Below are positions 30,862 through 42,065 of a stretch of 64,000 nucleotides of DNA, one piece after another. Position 1 is the first letter of the stretch. Each line of letters opens with the position of its first letter. Under the pieces are notes generated by a model. That model did no database searches. It saw nothing but the letters and a program-made list of their open reading frames with translations, and was not told where the DNA came from. Made by a program: the position numbers and the translations under genes. The stretch is from Hymenopellis radicata (Eukaryota > Basidiomycota > Agaricomycetes > Agaricales > Physalacriaceae), in assembly GCA_015501595.1 (NCBI GenBank), contig JADNRX010000205.1, forward strand, positions 33,873 through 97,872. The letters run 5' to 3'.

Positions 30862-31498
30862 CGTGTTAGACTTTGCAGACGAGTACGAAAGACGCGGTTG
30901 GTGAGTCGTTTCGATGAAATCCTAGTCGCCTTTATACGACCTGAAGCAGCGAATATCCCTCGCCGCATTCCAACGTGCGCGACGAAGCGCATGGGTCTGG
31001 AAGGTCAGCAGTCCAAGATGTGAGAAGCGTCGTATGCCAAGACGTCGTCGGGGACTTCCCATTTCGTTACAGAGTTGGCATGTGGGTATGCGAATCCCAA
31101 CGAGAATTGCGCCGAGTAGCCCGAAGGAGGGGCTAGCATGAGGCTGCTGTCAATGCAAGAAGTCGCGTGAGAGGACAAGAACTGGCAGGACAGGCGTGCG
31201 CCATGCTAGGCTCCGGCGAGAGGGAAGCCAGTCCACGAAAGTAGTAATAAGGAGACCTAATAGAAAGGATAGTCCATCATTTCGCAGAAATAATTGCCAG
31301 CCTTCGAAACTAGTGGATGACTTGTGGACGACAAAGAATCAATTTCCTGCCAATTCGAACTCAGTCCAACTCCGCTCACCCGGAAACCGGCAGGGGATGT
31401 TAGATCGTTTCCGTTTCGACACTATCCCACATTGCCTACCGATATTAGACATAGAATTCCCCAAAACTTTGATAAGTACAGTTCTGCCGTGGAGACGC
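30862..31498. other. intergenic, no gene seen
   Basis: Upstream region of the secreted-protein gene and 3' flank of RNase H1. No supported ORF. Confidence 0.45.
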
Positions 31499-32194
31499 CT
31501 AAGCGCATGCAGCCTTTGCAAGCTCATCGGCATGCACATTGTTCTCTCTGCTAACTTTCCAAAACTTGACGTCCAAACCATCCTCCTCCAGCGTCTCAAT
31601 GAGCTGATCCAGCTTCTGGAAGTCGGCCTTATTCTCGACTGCGCCACCATTTGCATTCCTCCAACCATTCTCTTTCCAAGCGAAGATCCACTCTGTCATC
31701 GCCCCAACGACGTACTGCGAGTCACTTAATAACACGATAGTGTTCACCGAGAACACATTCTGCAGGAGCAATGACACCTTCTTCAGCGCCTTGATAGCTG
31801 CCAGAATCTCGGCGCGCTGACTGGTCTGAACGCCATCGATGGCCTCTGAGATGTTATGTGGCGAGTCGGGTCCAAAAAAGATGCCGACACCCGCACGAGC
31901 GGAGGGGGTACCGTTTCCCGAGCATGCTCCGTCGACGGATATAAGGATAGTGCGAGTATCGACAAGTTTCTTTGTGGGCTCGCGCGCAGTAGCCCAATGG
32001 ACGTGTGAAAAGGGCGACGAAGGGAACACGAGGTTGGCGGGACTACGATCTGAGAGGATCGGAGAAGGCTCGAAGGTCCGAGGACCTATAACGCGAGTAC
32101 CAAATTCGTCCGTGGTGACAGAAGCGCCGGGGAGAGCACTGGCCATAGCAGCGCGGTGGGCAGCGGGGAATTGGCTAAAGAATGCTTCCGACAT
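31499..32194 (-). CDS. RNase H1-type ribonuclease
   Basis: Intronless, 231 residues from ATG 32194. The first 85 residues are Pro/Ser-rich and without a recognised hybrid-binding motif. The catalytic domain then begins TILISVDGACSGNG with the first Asp. The other metal-binding residues are Glu in SQRAEILAAI, Asp in LLSDSQYVVG and Asp in NNVHADELAKAA, giving the complete D-E-D-D set. The basic loop reads FAWKENGWRNANGG. The enzyme cleaves RNA in RNA:DNA hybrids. Stand-alone genes like this are common in agaric genomes and may be domesticated relatives of retroelement RNase H, so a housekeeping role is probable but not certain. Confidence 0.9.
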   Translation of the reverse strand: MSEAFFSQFPAAHRAAMASALPGASVTTDEFGTRVIGPRTFEPSPILSDRSPANLVFPSSPFSHVHWATAREPTKKLVDTRTILISVDGACSGNGTPSARAGVGIFFGPDSPHNISEAIDGVQTSQRAEILAAIKALKKVSLLLQNVFSVNTIVLLSDSQYVVGAMTEWIFAWKENGWRNANGGAVENKADFQKLDQLIETLEEDGLDVKFWKVSRENNVHADELAKAACA

Positions 32195-32465
32195 CGTATG
32201 GTCTAGTAAATGATTTTGTTAGTCATCTGCGCAGTTTCCACGGCGGAGTAGAGCATTTACACAGCTATAAGGGAAAAGTTGCTTCCTTCGCCAAGGTAGT
32301 AGGAGGTAAGTATTGGGGAGCCGCCGGCAAACCAAGGCCAAACAAATACGACGCTATGTCATCGTTTTTACTCATGAGCTATCTTCCTATCTTTTGTAAC
32401 GTCCGGACTTCGCATTGCCATCCCATCCAAAACGAGGCCATGACAGTTAGCAGAGCAACCGCGCA
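32195..32465. other. intergenic, RNase H1 upstream region
   Basis: No gene. Holds the RNase H1 promoter. Confidence 0.4.
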
Positions 32466-32589
32466 AGTGGTATTCCATGGCTAAAGCGACGCCTAGACCG
32501 CCATCAGAGCATTTTTCAGCTCGTCAGTTGTGGTGAGGCGCAGAGAATGGGACTTGATCTCACCCAGTGATGAGCACTGTTTTGCGCAT
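32466..32589 (-). pseudogene. 5' relic of a short-chain dehydrogenase gene
   Basis: The segment closely matches the first two exons of the intact SDR gene at 47859-49013. It starts at ATG 32589 (MRKTVLITG), has an intron-like gap, then CSDGGLGVALAMEYHLRG. The acceptor that reads ACAG in the intact gene is AAAA here, and nothing of the later exons follows. It is an orphan 5' fragment left by a partial duplication or deletion. Confidence 0.75.
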
Positions 32590-33061
32590 TCTGGAAGAGA
32601 GACACAGGAGTGCAGCGTGGGTGGAAAACTTCAAAAATGGTATTGGTGGTCTTGGCTTTTTTTTTTTGAGTTGACTCTATAAAACTTGCATGATATCCAC
32701 CTTCACATCGCCAGATTAGCGCTGGTTTTACACGCTTTTATCGACGTTGCGGATGAGGATTCCTTCAAGCGAGTAGACCGGAGTAAGGTGCAGAGATGCC
32801 GGAGCTCCGGCCATGCAGCCAAACATGCCCACATAAACACGACGCGTGTGCGTGATCACTTTTGTCATTGACCAACCTGCACTCAAAGAGTTGCTCGAAG
32901 CGAGGCCAGTACCTTTTTCCTCGCTATAAGTGGCTTCTCATGTGCATTTTAGCTGGTACTGTTAGATGCTTGCGCTTTGGTGTAACAGCGTGGCCTGCAC
33001 TTTTCCTTGATGATCAATTGGAAAATTTTCCAAAGTAGGAGCACGTTCAGAACGACCAAGC
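32590..33061. other. intergenic, no gene seen
   Basis: A run of nine T near 32655. No supported coding frame. Confidence 0.4.
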
Positions 33062-33828
33062 ATGATGCCCAGTAAGAACGGCGTCTGTTATTTGCCGTTT
33101 CCTGACGTTTATTTCTGTAAATCTGTTTGCATACAGAAAAACGACCGAAATACAGATTTTTTTCTGTTAATATTCGTTCTAATCCTTTTGAATTTCTGTT
33201 TCCTTGCGTTAAAATCCGTTTTCGCATTTGAGATACAGAAATATACAGCTACGCGATTACTGGTACTAATCCCTACCCGCTACTCCTGCCTCCCGCTGCC
33301 GTGCACTGCTAGACGTGCGCCGCCGCGTTGTGCGGGTTCCATAGCTTCGTCGGCATCGTAATCAGGTAATCGCTTCAGGGCGCTACGATGAGACGCAGTC
33401 AGTGACAGAATAGACACAGATATGGCACTACACACCAGCAGGACCGCGACGCAGATGCATAGATAACACATGAAATGAACTGCGATGCCTGGGAATCAAC
33501 GCCGTCAGAATACATGGTATGTGGGGGTTCTGATTCTGTACTCGCCTTACAGTGCCGTCACATATTACTAGGCCATGTGCTCATGCCATCCTAGGCGATC
33601 CTGTTCGTGCATGTTGCGCGCCCTTGTCCTGGATCCTCTTATCGTCCTCGTCAGGTGTAGCTGCGGCCTCGGTGCACCACCGCTTTTAAGGTCCTCGTGG
33701 GTTCCGCTCTTGATGGCAGCAGTCGCGCCCACAGAGGGTCTAGTTGTCGTTGTCCAGCAAATTTGGCAGTGCGGGCACGAAGAGAGGGCCACGGCAGGGA
33801 GAGGGTCGATGGGGGCCCAGATAATTTA

Positions 33829-35350
33829 GCGGGAAGCCTAGCGTGCTCGCGGGAGTGGCGGGTAGCGGGGTAGCGGGAATTACTCTGGTCCTAGCGGTCG
33901 TAACGCTGTGACATCCAGCACTAATTTAGGGTATGACCGCTCTCGGCCTCTTTCCAGGACATAAATACAGCTACTGTGCGCTGTCCTCACCTTGTTGAGT
34001 GCTCTCCCGGGAGCTCTGTATCCCGTAACTTTATCGCCGGCATCGCGCTCACGAATCATTGTCCTATGTCGATCGATGTATTTGATCCCTGGAATGTCAA
34101 GTGGATGTCTGCAAGCCTTTGACCGGATACCCATGCTTATCGGCGAGTCGCGACTCTCATTCACTTTTTGCATGATTGTTTCTGGTGCCTGACTCGGAAT
34201 TCTGAGGATGACCCAATATACCGGTGAGTAAGAACCGGACATGATGGCAGACAGGAACTCGACAGCAAGAATTTGGCTGTGGACAGCGCCAGGGGCGCCA
34301 GAACTCGATACCGCGCGGCCAGGCGTTTGAGAGAAAGAGGCCAAATCTGAGTCCGAGGGGAGGATATCGTTGCAATGATGATGCTATGTAAGTTAGACGT
34401 ATTGACGCGTCACGTCGTCCCTACAGCTGATCGCGCTTGAGATTTGTCGACGGTCGTAACTTTCAGATATGATGCAGCATACGTGACAACAATTTCACGC
34501 TAGCGGGATACTCAGATGCCTAGCGGGATGACCGTTAGCGGGCTAGCGAGACCGCTAGCGGGAAGGTAACGAGACCTAGCGGGGTAGCGGGGTAGCGGGA
34601 CCCGCTAGCGGGAAACCTTTACAGACTGCTAGCGGGAAGTATCGCTAGCGGGAAGTATCGCTAGCGGGAATTGTGTAGCGGGACTAATACCAAACTCCAT
34701 AGTACCTTACAGCCTTATAGCATGTTTCAAACGCTGCTTTGTGTCTCCAAGTTGCCTGTTCGCCGTTCGCGGAGATACGACAGATGGTAGACTCAGAAAA
34801 ACCTCATGCTTGGAAGAAGAACTCCACTCCTGACTCTTTCGATGTATCTGTGCCTTAGTCGATGAAGTACTGATGATAGTAACACTTGGCTTAGTGCCAG
34901 TGGCGATTAGTCGAGTCCAAGTCGAGTCATCGACGAAGGAACAATTTCAGATGAGGTCGATGAACAGATCCTCCAGGCTTTTGGGGCTCTACTATTATGA
35001 GCTGGCACTCAGACAAGGATGGCATCTAGGGTCTTATCACACCACAAAAATGCAGATGAAGGCAATAAGTTTATTCAACATTGTCCTGGTTACTTGGTGA
35101 CTTCGGCACTACTGACTACCTTTAAATACCTACAGAGCCTTGACTGAGGGGCGCTCCAGGCGACGTGAAAGCCTGCCTTCTGGTGCGTTTGTCATTCGGG
35201 ATGTGTCTAGCGACGTCCGTGAAGGAATTCACCGCAAGTGCAGTCTTACCCTGGTCCTAGCGGTAACCCTAAAGAGGGCCAAGCGGTAACCCTAACGGGT
35301 GTAGCGGGGTCGCGAGAACCGCTAGCGGTCAGTCCCGCTAGGCTTCCCGC
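33829..35350. mobile_element. nested element with TAGCGGG subterminal repeats
   Basis: Perfect 15-bp inverted ends: GCGGGAAGCCTAGCG at 33829-33843 and its inverse at 35336-35350. The interior has more than a dozen copies of TAGCGGG or CTAGCGGGA, clustered at 33855-33900, 34500-34690 and 35280-35335, plus a direct pair CTGGTCCTAGCGGT (about 33883 and 35251). Two CGGTAACCCTAA words lie near 35265-35300. No transposase is recognised. Target duplication is unclear, so limits are those of the inverted repeat. Confidence 0.7.
34500..34690 (+). repeat. TAGCGGG repeat cluster
   Basis: About a dozen copies of TAGCGGG, several extended to GCTAGCGGGAA and one pair in tandem (GGGAAGTATCGCTAGC twice), within 190 bp. 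The spacing is irregular,unlike a microsatellite, so it resembles binding-site arrays at transposon ends. Confidence 0.85.
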
Positions 35351-35906
35351 CACTTTCTATGTGCCCGGTCGATGGTCGACGGCGCTGACGTGGTGGTAAG
35401 AGGAAGAGAAGTCTGGCATTACGTCAATCGATGCGAAGAATTTCAACGAACTCGAAGTCGCGACGTCCAGATCGTATACCTCAAAAGACTTTGGGACAAC
35501 CAAACTGTGGACAAGACAAAAGTTAGAAAGTTAGTAGTAGATCTGCTGATTCTGCAAACTTTTCTTGAAACTTTTCGAGACTTCTCCAAGTTTTCAGATT
35601 GAAAGCTATCAAAAATACAGAAATTTACAGAATAAAAGAGAAAAGAACAGATTTAACGGAAATACTTAAACGTCAGGAAACGGAAACTAACAGACGCCGT
35701 TCTTACTGGGCATGATGAAGCATATCAGAACATGTTTCTCGAATGCTCGTACTGGCTCTTCTCATTGCCTGCCCATCCAACTGGAGCATTTTCTAAACTA
35801 TGCCTTGCAATTCCTCTATCCGCCATGTGGCGCAAGGAATTGAAATCACCTGATGTCGATCGAAGAAGTTCAAGATGTCGGCGGTGTGACATCACTGTTC
35901 TCTGCC

Positions 35907-35913
35907 TATAAAG
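35907..35913 (+). promoter_or_regulatory. probable TATA box
   Basis: TATAAAG within CTGCCTATAAAGGCGG, about 215 bp upstream of the ATG at 36129. A C/T-rich stretch follows that could hold the start of transcription. Confidence 0.4.
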
Positions 35914-36128
35914 GCGGTAATCTTCATCATGTTTTCCTTCCAACTGCGCCGCCACACCCCTTTCCTCCGCTGCGAAATCGCTCTGCCAGTCTCTCTCTGC
36001 GATCCCTAGTACTCCATCTTTCGTATCTCCGTCTCTAGAAAAACACGTCTTCGTGTCGTCGCACGTCCTTATGTGCGTTTTGGATTCACGTCTCATCCCG
36101 CCTAGGCTAATTTCACTCTCAGAAAACC

Positions 36129-37021
36129 ATGATACGTGATACCGTCATTTCTCCGTCCGCGAGCGACGCCTCAAGATCAGCGACACGTCGCGCGATTCTG
36201 TTACGGTTCCCAGACTCAACCGTGAAAGGCGATTTGCTGGCGAACCTTGGAACGCTTGGTGAAGATGTATTATTCTATGCGACGATGGAGAGTCTTTTCG
36301 ACCTGCCCTACGTTCATTTCGCCCAAAAAGTCCTTCAAGAATATCCAAACATTCCATCCCACTTTTAGAGGCGTTATATCACAAGAAGGGTCTCGATTCA
36401 GCACAATTCGATACTGCCTTACTCGCTTCCCCGCCTCGCAAAGAGAATGCGATTCCGCCGGGATTTGCTCAGACCTCGCCTCCGCAGACTACTCCTCGTC
36501 GCCGAACATTGACGTTATCCAACGTCGACTCGCACTCCGGCTCAGTCAATACTTCGAATGCTCGCCCTTCACCGCCTTTTCCTGAGCGCACTCCTTCATT
36601 GACTACCTCTATTACAACGTCTGGTTCCGATGATGATGTTTGCCCCGTCACACCTCCAATCATCGCAGGCAACCTCGATATCTTTGACGTTGGCGTCTTC
36701 ACTCCTCCGGAGTCAACCTCTTTCAGAGTAGCAGATTCGCGCGTCATTCCGGAGAAGGAAGCCAGGCTCTCCAGAGATGTCGACGACGTCGCTATACCCG
36801 CGGTGACGAGGTCGAAAGCCGCAGGACTTCCCTTCCATCTCTATTACGCCGATCCGCAGAGACCCGTGATGACTCCGATGTATCGAACGAAGCCCAAAGG
36901 CTGGTCCTCTCTCTTCATCCCACCAGCTAGACGTGTTACACACCGTCGGAAGGATAGCTCGATAACTGGTCTGGATCTGCGGTTCAAAGAAAACCCGCAA
37001 GGTGAAGGGCCACGCGTTTAA
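36129..37021 (+). CDS. Ser/Pro/Thr-rich hypothetical protein
   Basis: The ATG at 36129 opens a frame MIRDTVISPSASDASR that stops at 36368. A second frame, open from about 36290 to 37021, has stronger coding character: RPKSPSRISKHSIPLLEAL, KENAIPPGFAQTSPPQ, PSPPFPERTPSLTTSITTS, VGVFTPPESTSF, then YYADPQRPVMTPMYRTKP and a basic end. A short intron near 36250-36290 (donor GTGAAG) would link them, but the exact join is not secure. No domain is recognised. The SP/TP-rich, low-complexity sequence suggests an intrinsically disordered, possibly phosphorylated protein. Confidence 0.45.
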
Positions 37022-37693
37022 CTGGTCAGGATTCGAGTCTATATTACGAACTATCATGATACGCACTTTCTACTCTACTGTTCCCAGGCTTTTTCTCTGG
37101 TTCGTAAATGGATACTTAATACTAGACATGTGGCTTGTAATTGCATTGACGGGGACTCATGATAGCCCCGCGCATGACTTGTGACATTCTTGTTGGAATT
37201 CGCCTACGCACATGCCAACTCTGTAACGAGTAGTCGGGCAATGGGTCACCGACGACTTCTTACATATCGTTTCCATTCGGAACCCGACGTATCTGTGCCA
37301 CTGAGGCGCGCTAGCTTGAGAGCAGTGATTGTAGGCGGCAGGCAAGCTACTCGGACGAGAGCCCCCGTACGAAATACAACACGGCCCAGGCTGTGGTTAA
37401 TCTTGTGGATAAGCGCAAAGGATGCACAGGCATGTCATGTTGTCTTTCATGTACCGTGCTTTGGAACCTCGATGAGGCTTGATTCGGTCTTCCCGGACGA
37501 ATATCCAAATAAGTTCAGTGACGCGCAGAGCATAAATAATAGGATGGCCGAATTCTCCGTCTCCAAGATGTAAAATAGGCCTTGTTCCGTGATTACAAAA
37601 TGCGTAGGAATACCAGCAGCAGAAAAAGGGAAGAGCCTTGTGTATAGCAAGGGGTAGACAGGTATCTGTAGTAGTCCTCAGGTAATTAAATTA
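37022..37693. other. intergenic, no gene seen
   Basis: Convergent 3' flanks of two genes. The plus frame at 37181-37573 lacks family likeness. Confidence 0.4.
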
Positions 37694-39251
37694 CTAGTGC
37701 AGAAGGGCGATAGCGGCAATGCCAGAGATCAGTGCGACTAATGTAACGCCCTCCATGTAGGACACCCGCGAAGCGGCACCGCTGTCGTCGGAGGTGGAGG
37801 CACCAGCGGAGCCTGTCGATCCAGCACCGGTTCCTAGACACATATTTTAGCACATCTAGACTGGAAGAAGGGACGGCGACACGTACCGGTACGCGTAGAG
37901 GTCCTGGTGGTTGATCCCGTTCCAGTGCCCGCAGAACCCGAGGCAGACGAGTCCTCAACGGTGAGGCCGACGCCGTTGGAGATGGTAGGCATGGTCTGGC
38001 AGTTACTCGACGAGGGGGTCATCTGGGCGGTGAGAGGCGTGACTGTGGTACCGACAGTGTAAGAGACGATGTCCGAGCCGGCGGTGTAGACACCAGTGTA
38101 GTATTGACGGAAGGTCGAGTATTCCGTTGTGTCGCCGTTGATTGCGGTAATGTAGACACCGGGCGGGTCTGTGACGAGCATCAGCGTTGTATAGTACGAT
38201 ATATAGTGGGCGGAGACATACAGGCAACTTCGGCTTCACAACTCTCGCTATAGAAGAGATATAAGTCTAACGTTGAGGTGCGGAATGGGATATTCACAAT
38301 GTGCCGTTGAATTGGTAGTTTCCGGGCATAACGAATTCACAGCCCATAACGTCGAGCTCATGCTCGCACATGAGTGCAGCGTCCCAAGTCGCGTTGGCGT
38401 TTGTGCAGATACGGATACAGACTTGTTGCCAGGACTTGAAGGGGTTAAATATCAAGGATGTGAAGAAATCCAAAGGTACTCACGATGAAAGACTAGGGAA
38501 ATTAATTAGTTGGATGAAGGATTATCAAAATGGGAGTGCTCACCATCCACTCCTCGTAGTTCACGTCCACTCCATTCACAGCATTACTCGTGACGTTTCC
38601 TCCAACAGGATTACCGTCGCCAGAAGGACCGTGCGGATCCAGTTCACCTGAACAAGGTATTAGGAGCAAGTTCACCCCTCTAGACAACGATCAGCTCACC
38701 TCCATAGTCACCGTCGATAATGTTCAGCTGCGTAAAGTCACCGTAAGCCATGAGTTGGACGTAGAAGTCTGTACATCATGAGCATGCATAGCCTGGAAAA
38801 ACCAAAGAAACGCACCAGTTTTGATGAAAGAAACACCCGTGACAACGCCGTCGGGAATAACGCGGGCGCCATTTCTGGCCTGAGTGCACCATGCGACGAC
38901 TTCGTGCTAAAAGCAGGGTCTTACTAGGCTGTCAGAAGATAGAGCGACTGAGAACGCACCTCGGATTCACCGATCGTCACACCGGGCTCGGGGGGAGCGA
39001 AAAGACACCAGTCCTAATCGCGCAGTCGGTCAATGAGATGTAAAGGAGAACGCAGGATAGCTTACATCGACCGAGTTGACAGAGGCTAAGCGCACCAAAG
39101 AGTTCTGGTTAACTTCGGTTCCCATCGTGGGTTGAGGCGGATTCGTAACGCCCATAGTACCAGTGGCAATGACACCAGGCAGGAGCGTGTCCTGCGCGGA
39201 AGTCGCCCCGATAAGCGATGCTGCGACTGTGGCCAGAGTTAAAGACAACAT
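37694..39251 (-). CDS. conserved secreted protein with C-terminal GPI-type signal
   Basis: The protein starts at ATG 39251 (MLSLTLATVAASLIGATSAQ, a signal peptide); the apparent upstream extension uses TTG and is not accepted. About eight exons encode LPGVIATGTMGVTNPPQPT, NQNSLVRLASVNSVDDWCLF, WCTQARNGARVIPDG, FYVQLMAYGDFTQLNI, DGDYGGELDPHG, NPVGGNVTSNAVNG, a cysteine-rich ICTNANATWDAALMCEHELD segment with MGCEFVMPGNY, then PPGVYITAING and a Ser/Thr linker. The end is a hydrophobic tail (VTLVALISGIAAIALLH) after a small-residue site, as for GPI anchoring. This ectodomain is widespread and uncharacterised in agaricomycetes. The protein is likely on the cell wall or plasma membrane. Confidence 0.82.
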
Positions 39252-40494
39252 GATTGCGAAGGAAAGGGTGCGGTGCAAGAGGATGGGTTATTAGTCGAAT
39301 TTAATGCAGCTGGTCAAAGGAGCGGTGGTGTCAAAGTTTCGTGGGGGAAAGGGAATGCGATGGCACGGGAACCGCACGAAAGCCTTTTATCGTCCATCTT
39401 GCCAACAACTTGGCTTCGACTTGGCTGGCCTTGATGTCTTGGCATTGCCCCAGCCCTAGATTTGGCGAACGCGAAGGCGCGGCAAGGGCGCATATAATCA
39501 AGGACGTCCCTCCAAGCACTCAATTATAACGCGCTGCTAATCTTGTTCAGACAAAGTAGTGCGAGTGAAGGAGAACGTACATGAGTCGCATCAAGTGAAA
39601 TCACCGCTGACATGGTTACAGCCCTCCCGCAGCTAGCCATACGGCGATCGGATTCCGCTCATTCCTCATTCAAAGAATGATGCCACGAGTAACTAAATGA
39701 GTATTAGTTGCCAATGACTTCCGCCTGCATAGAATAGGAAGGCGTACGACCACCTCGGTGACGGTTGAACGGGACTCTTGTTGGTCCCATTCGAAATTCT
39801 GAGGGATATGAGCCAACCTGTCCTTGGCACAAAGCCGTCTTGGAAGTTGGAAGCCCTCTCTGTTCGAGTTTCGGGTTCTGGGCGCCGCTAGAAAGGCAGG
39901 TTGTCACGGCTAAGAAATCAAGCATCATTCCAAGGACCTCACGCCGACGTGTCTTTGTACGTCGTCGTCCTGCGATCTACTGGCGTCGACCATAGCTTAT
40001 GAATGAGTATAGGCGGACGTGGTATCAAGCAGAGTTAGCCTGTCAGTGTCAACGCGATGGGACAAGCGGATCATTCCGACAACCACGTGCTAGAAAACCC
40101 GACTGTCGGCTAAACCCATGTTCTTCTTCTGCTCCTTAAAAATGCTCCTTGCTTTTGCACTGGATGAGCTCGTAATCCTCTGCAGGCGCGAAGATGGTAG
40201 TGTGCAAAAGCAGACAGAGTCTAACTCCCAAATGGTGCCGGCATCATTCGGTATGTCTGCCGACCTCGGCAGAGTTCTGCGGGCCAAAAAAGCCACTGTC
40301 GACTTGTTCTGGCACCATCACCTAGAACTGAGACAAACGGAAAAAGCGGACGGCTTTTGGTAAGGCCTAAGCTACATCACCACGCTTTGTATTTATGCAC
40401 AGCACATTTAGGTTGGGAATTCTGTTCTGAACGTTCACCATTCATGTCCTGATTGCCCTACTGTACAGTTCAGAAATATCTCCTAATTTCGCGG
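39252..40494. other. intergenic, no gene seen
   Basis: 1.2 kb with short unsupported frames on both strands. It includes the promoter of the secreted protein and the 3' flank of the dioxygenase. Confidence 0.4.
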
Positions 40495-41835
40495 CTACGA
40501 CAAAAAGGGGGACTTGTCGGGGAACTTCTCTCCGTCCCAAAGACTTGCCAGGACCTTCCTCTCTCCCGTCCATGGTTCTCGAGCATGTTGCACGGCATGG
40601 TTCTGTTAGGATTCAGACTCGTCGAAAACGAGCGTTACGAGCGTAAAAGAATATAACTCACGTCAAAGACAACCACGTCGCCCTTATCCCACTTCACCAA
40701 TGCCCTTGTCTCATGAACAATGCGGTCTGCAATTTCCATCCATTCCACAGGGATGACGCCGCCGTCTCCGTGCGTTGGGAGTGGATGGTAACCGCCGTCG
40801 TCTCCTAGAAAAGGTGGTTCCAGCGCTTTGTGATGTTTGGATCGTCCATAGGCTGAGATCAGGTTTCCAAAGAAGACAGGTAGGCCGGTGCATGATGTGT
40901 TCGGATAACTGATAACACGTCAGCGTACACTGGTAAAGCAAAGCTTTCACGACGCACTCGGTACATGATGCCAAACCGTCAGGTCACCGTTGTCGTGCCA
41001 CTCGAAGCGGTTCGAGTGACGCCGTACCTGCTCCTCCACCTTTTGTCGTATGACCTCGGGCGAGTCATCTGGTACCACAAACTCCCGTAGGCGGCAGTGA
41101 CGGATGCGCCTGTATTCGACGTCTTAACCGTGACCTTGCCGTAGCGGTACGCATAGAGGACTCCGCGTTTCTTGAGCTCCGCGACAAACTCAGGTACTTC
41201 CTCGCTTAAGCGATGGAGCAACTCTACACTGGAGTTGAGTGGCGTTTCTCCACCCGAGGTTGGTCTGACCAGACAGAAGAAAGATAAGTAAGCGGGATGT
41301 ACGGTGGACCAGCCTACGCGACGGTGAGTAAAATTGAATTGATAGCTGGCCGTTGACTTACCATATTCGTTGTGGTGCCAGATGGGGGCTGTCGGTGGTC
41401 CCTCGTTCGCAGTAACAACGTTCTCTGCATAAATCTAAACAATATTCATCAGATTACGTCGGATCGTGTATAGAAGACGCATACGGTGCGAAGTGGTGGA
41501 CGACCGACTTCGTCGTGTGGTGGTCCAACTTTGGTAGCGAATCCAAACCGACTGAAGTCCTCCGCTGTCTCCACGCCGAATCCGCGGAAAATCACAGCTC
41601 CGCCATGGGCTTTGAGGAGAGCCTTGAACTCGCTGCCGGATGGGACGTCGCCCAGCAAATTCTCAGAATTATCGCGTGAGGATGGTGGACCGTATATCCC
41701 GGGGAATAACAGTGTTTCTGGAAAGGGTGGGGAAGGTAACGTTCGCTGGAAATTGGCGGATAGCGGTGTCAATGGCGACATGTCCGTCGAGTCCTCGAAA
41801 ACAGACAGGTAAGATTTCCCTGCCATTCGCTGCAT
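40495..41835 (-). CDS. TfdA/TauD-like Fe(II)/2-oxoglutarate dioxygenase
   Basis: About six exons from ATG 41835. Segments in order are GDVPSGSEFKALLKAHGGAV, IFRGFGVETAEDFSRFG, a loop with TANEGPPTAPIWHHNEY (containing the HxE form of the metal-binding H-x-D/E), LSFFCLVRPTSGGETP (2-oxoglutarate-side strand), LLHRLSEEVPEFVAELKKRG, EWHDNGDLTVWHHVP, APAYLSSFFGNLI, KWDKGDVVVFD and the last exon NHAVQHAREPWTGERKVLAS, which carries the second metal His and the Arg that binds 2-oxoglutarate. The complete active site argues for an enzyme. The substrate is unknown (the family includes taurine and small carboxylate oxidations). A base seems missing near 41090, between SVTAAYG and EFVVPDDSPEVI. Confidence 0.82.
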
Positions 41836-42065
41836 TGAGGAACTTATATTCTATCATGAAGGGCTGGATAATACCGCAACATCGACCATGTATTGCGTGC
41901 TTGTGAGATAAGACCAGCCTGACGTAAACATTTTCGCTCGATCATAGCATCGCAACATGATGCCGCCATTCTCTCCTAGTTTTGTGAGCTCGCACGGCCG
42001 AACGAATTTTAATTTAAAACCGAACATGGACAAGTCTCTTGGTCGTCTCTCTTCCCTCTGCCCCC
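41836..42065. promoter_or_regulatory. divergent promoter region, dioxygenase/UNC93-like
   Basis: 230 bp separates the two divergent ATGs, so both promoters must fit here. No strong TATA box is visible. AT-rich AATTTTAATTTAAAA at 42005-42020 lies 45-60 bp upstream of the plus-strand gene. Confidence 0.4.

Larger units (their letters stand above)
33067..35712. mobile_element. 2.6-kb DNA transposon with long terminal inverted repeats
   Basis: The left end reads GCCCAGTAAGAACGGCGTCT and the right end is its exact inverse. Similarity continues to about 45-50 bp with a few changes (CCGTTTCCTGACGTTTA in both). ATGAT stands on each side (33062-33066 and 35713-35717), a 5-bp target duplication. Inside the ends are AT-rich zones with repeated TACAGAAAT/ATTTCTGTA words. 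No transposase frame is recognised, and the centre is taken up by a second repeat-rich element (33829-35350). The superfamily is not assigned. Confidence 0.85.

Noticed and set aside
33880..34344. 154-residue minus-strand ORF inside the nested transposon
   Set aside because: No transposase motif or family likeness; composition follows local repeats.
34500..34690. CRISPR-like or microsatellite array
   Set aside because: The TAGCGGG copies are short and irregularly spaced without uniform spacers, and the genome is eukaryotic; they belong to a transposon.
37181..37573. 130-residue plus-strand ORF
   Set aside because: No domain, no promoter or splice support, lies between two convergent 3' ends.
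39030..39278. N-terminal extension of the GPI-type protein before ATG 39251
   Set aside because: The longer reading starts at TTG, not ATG, and the signal peptide is complete from 39251.
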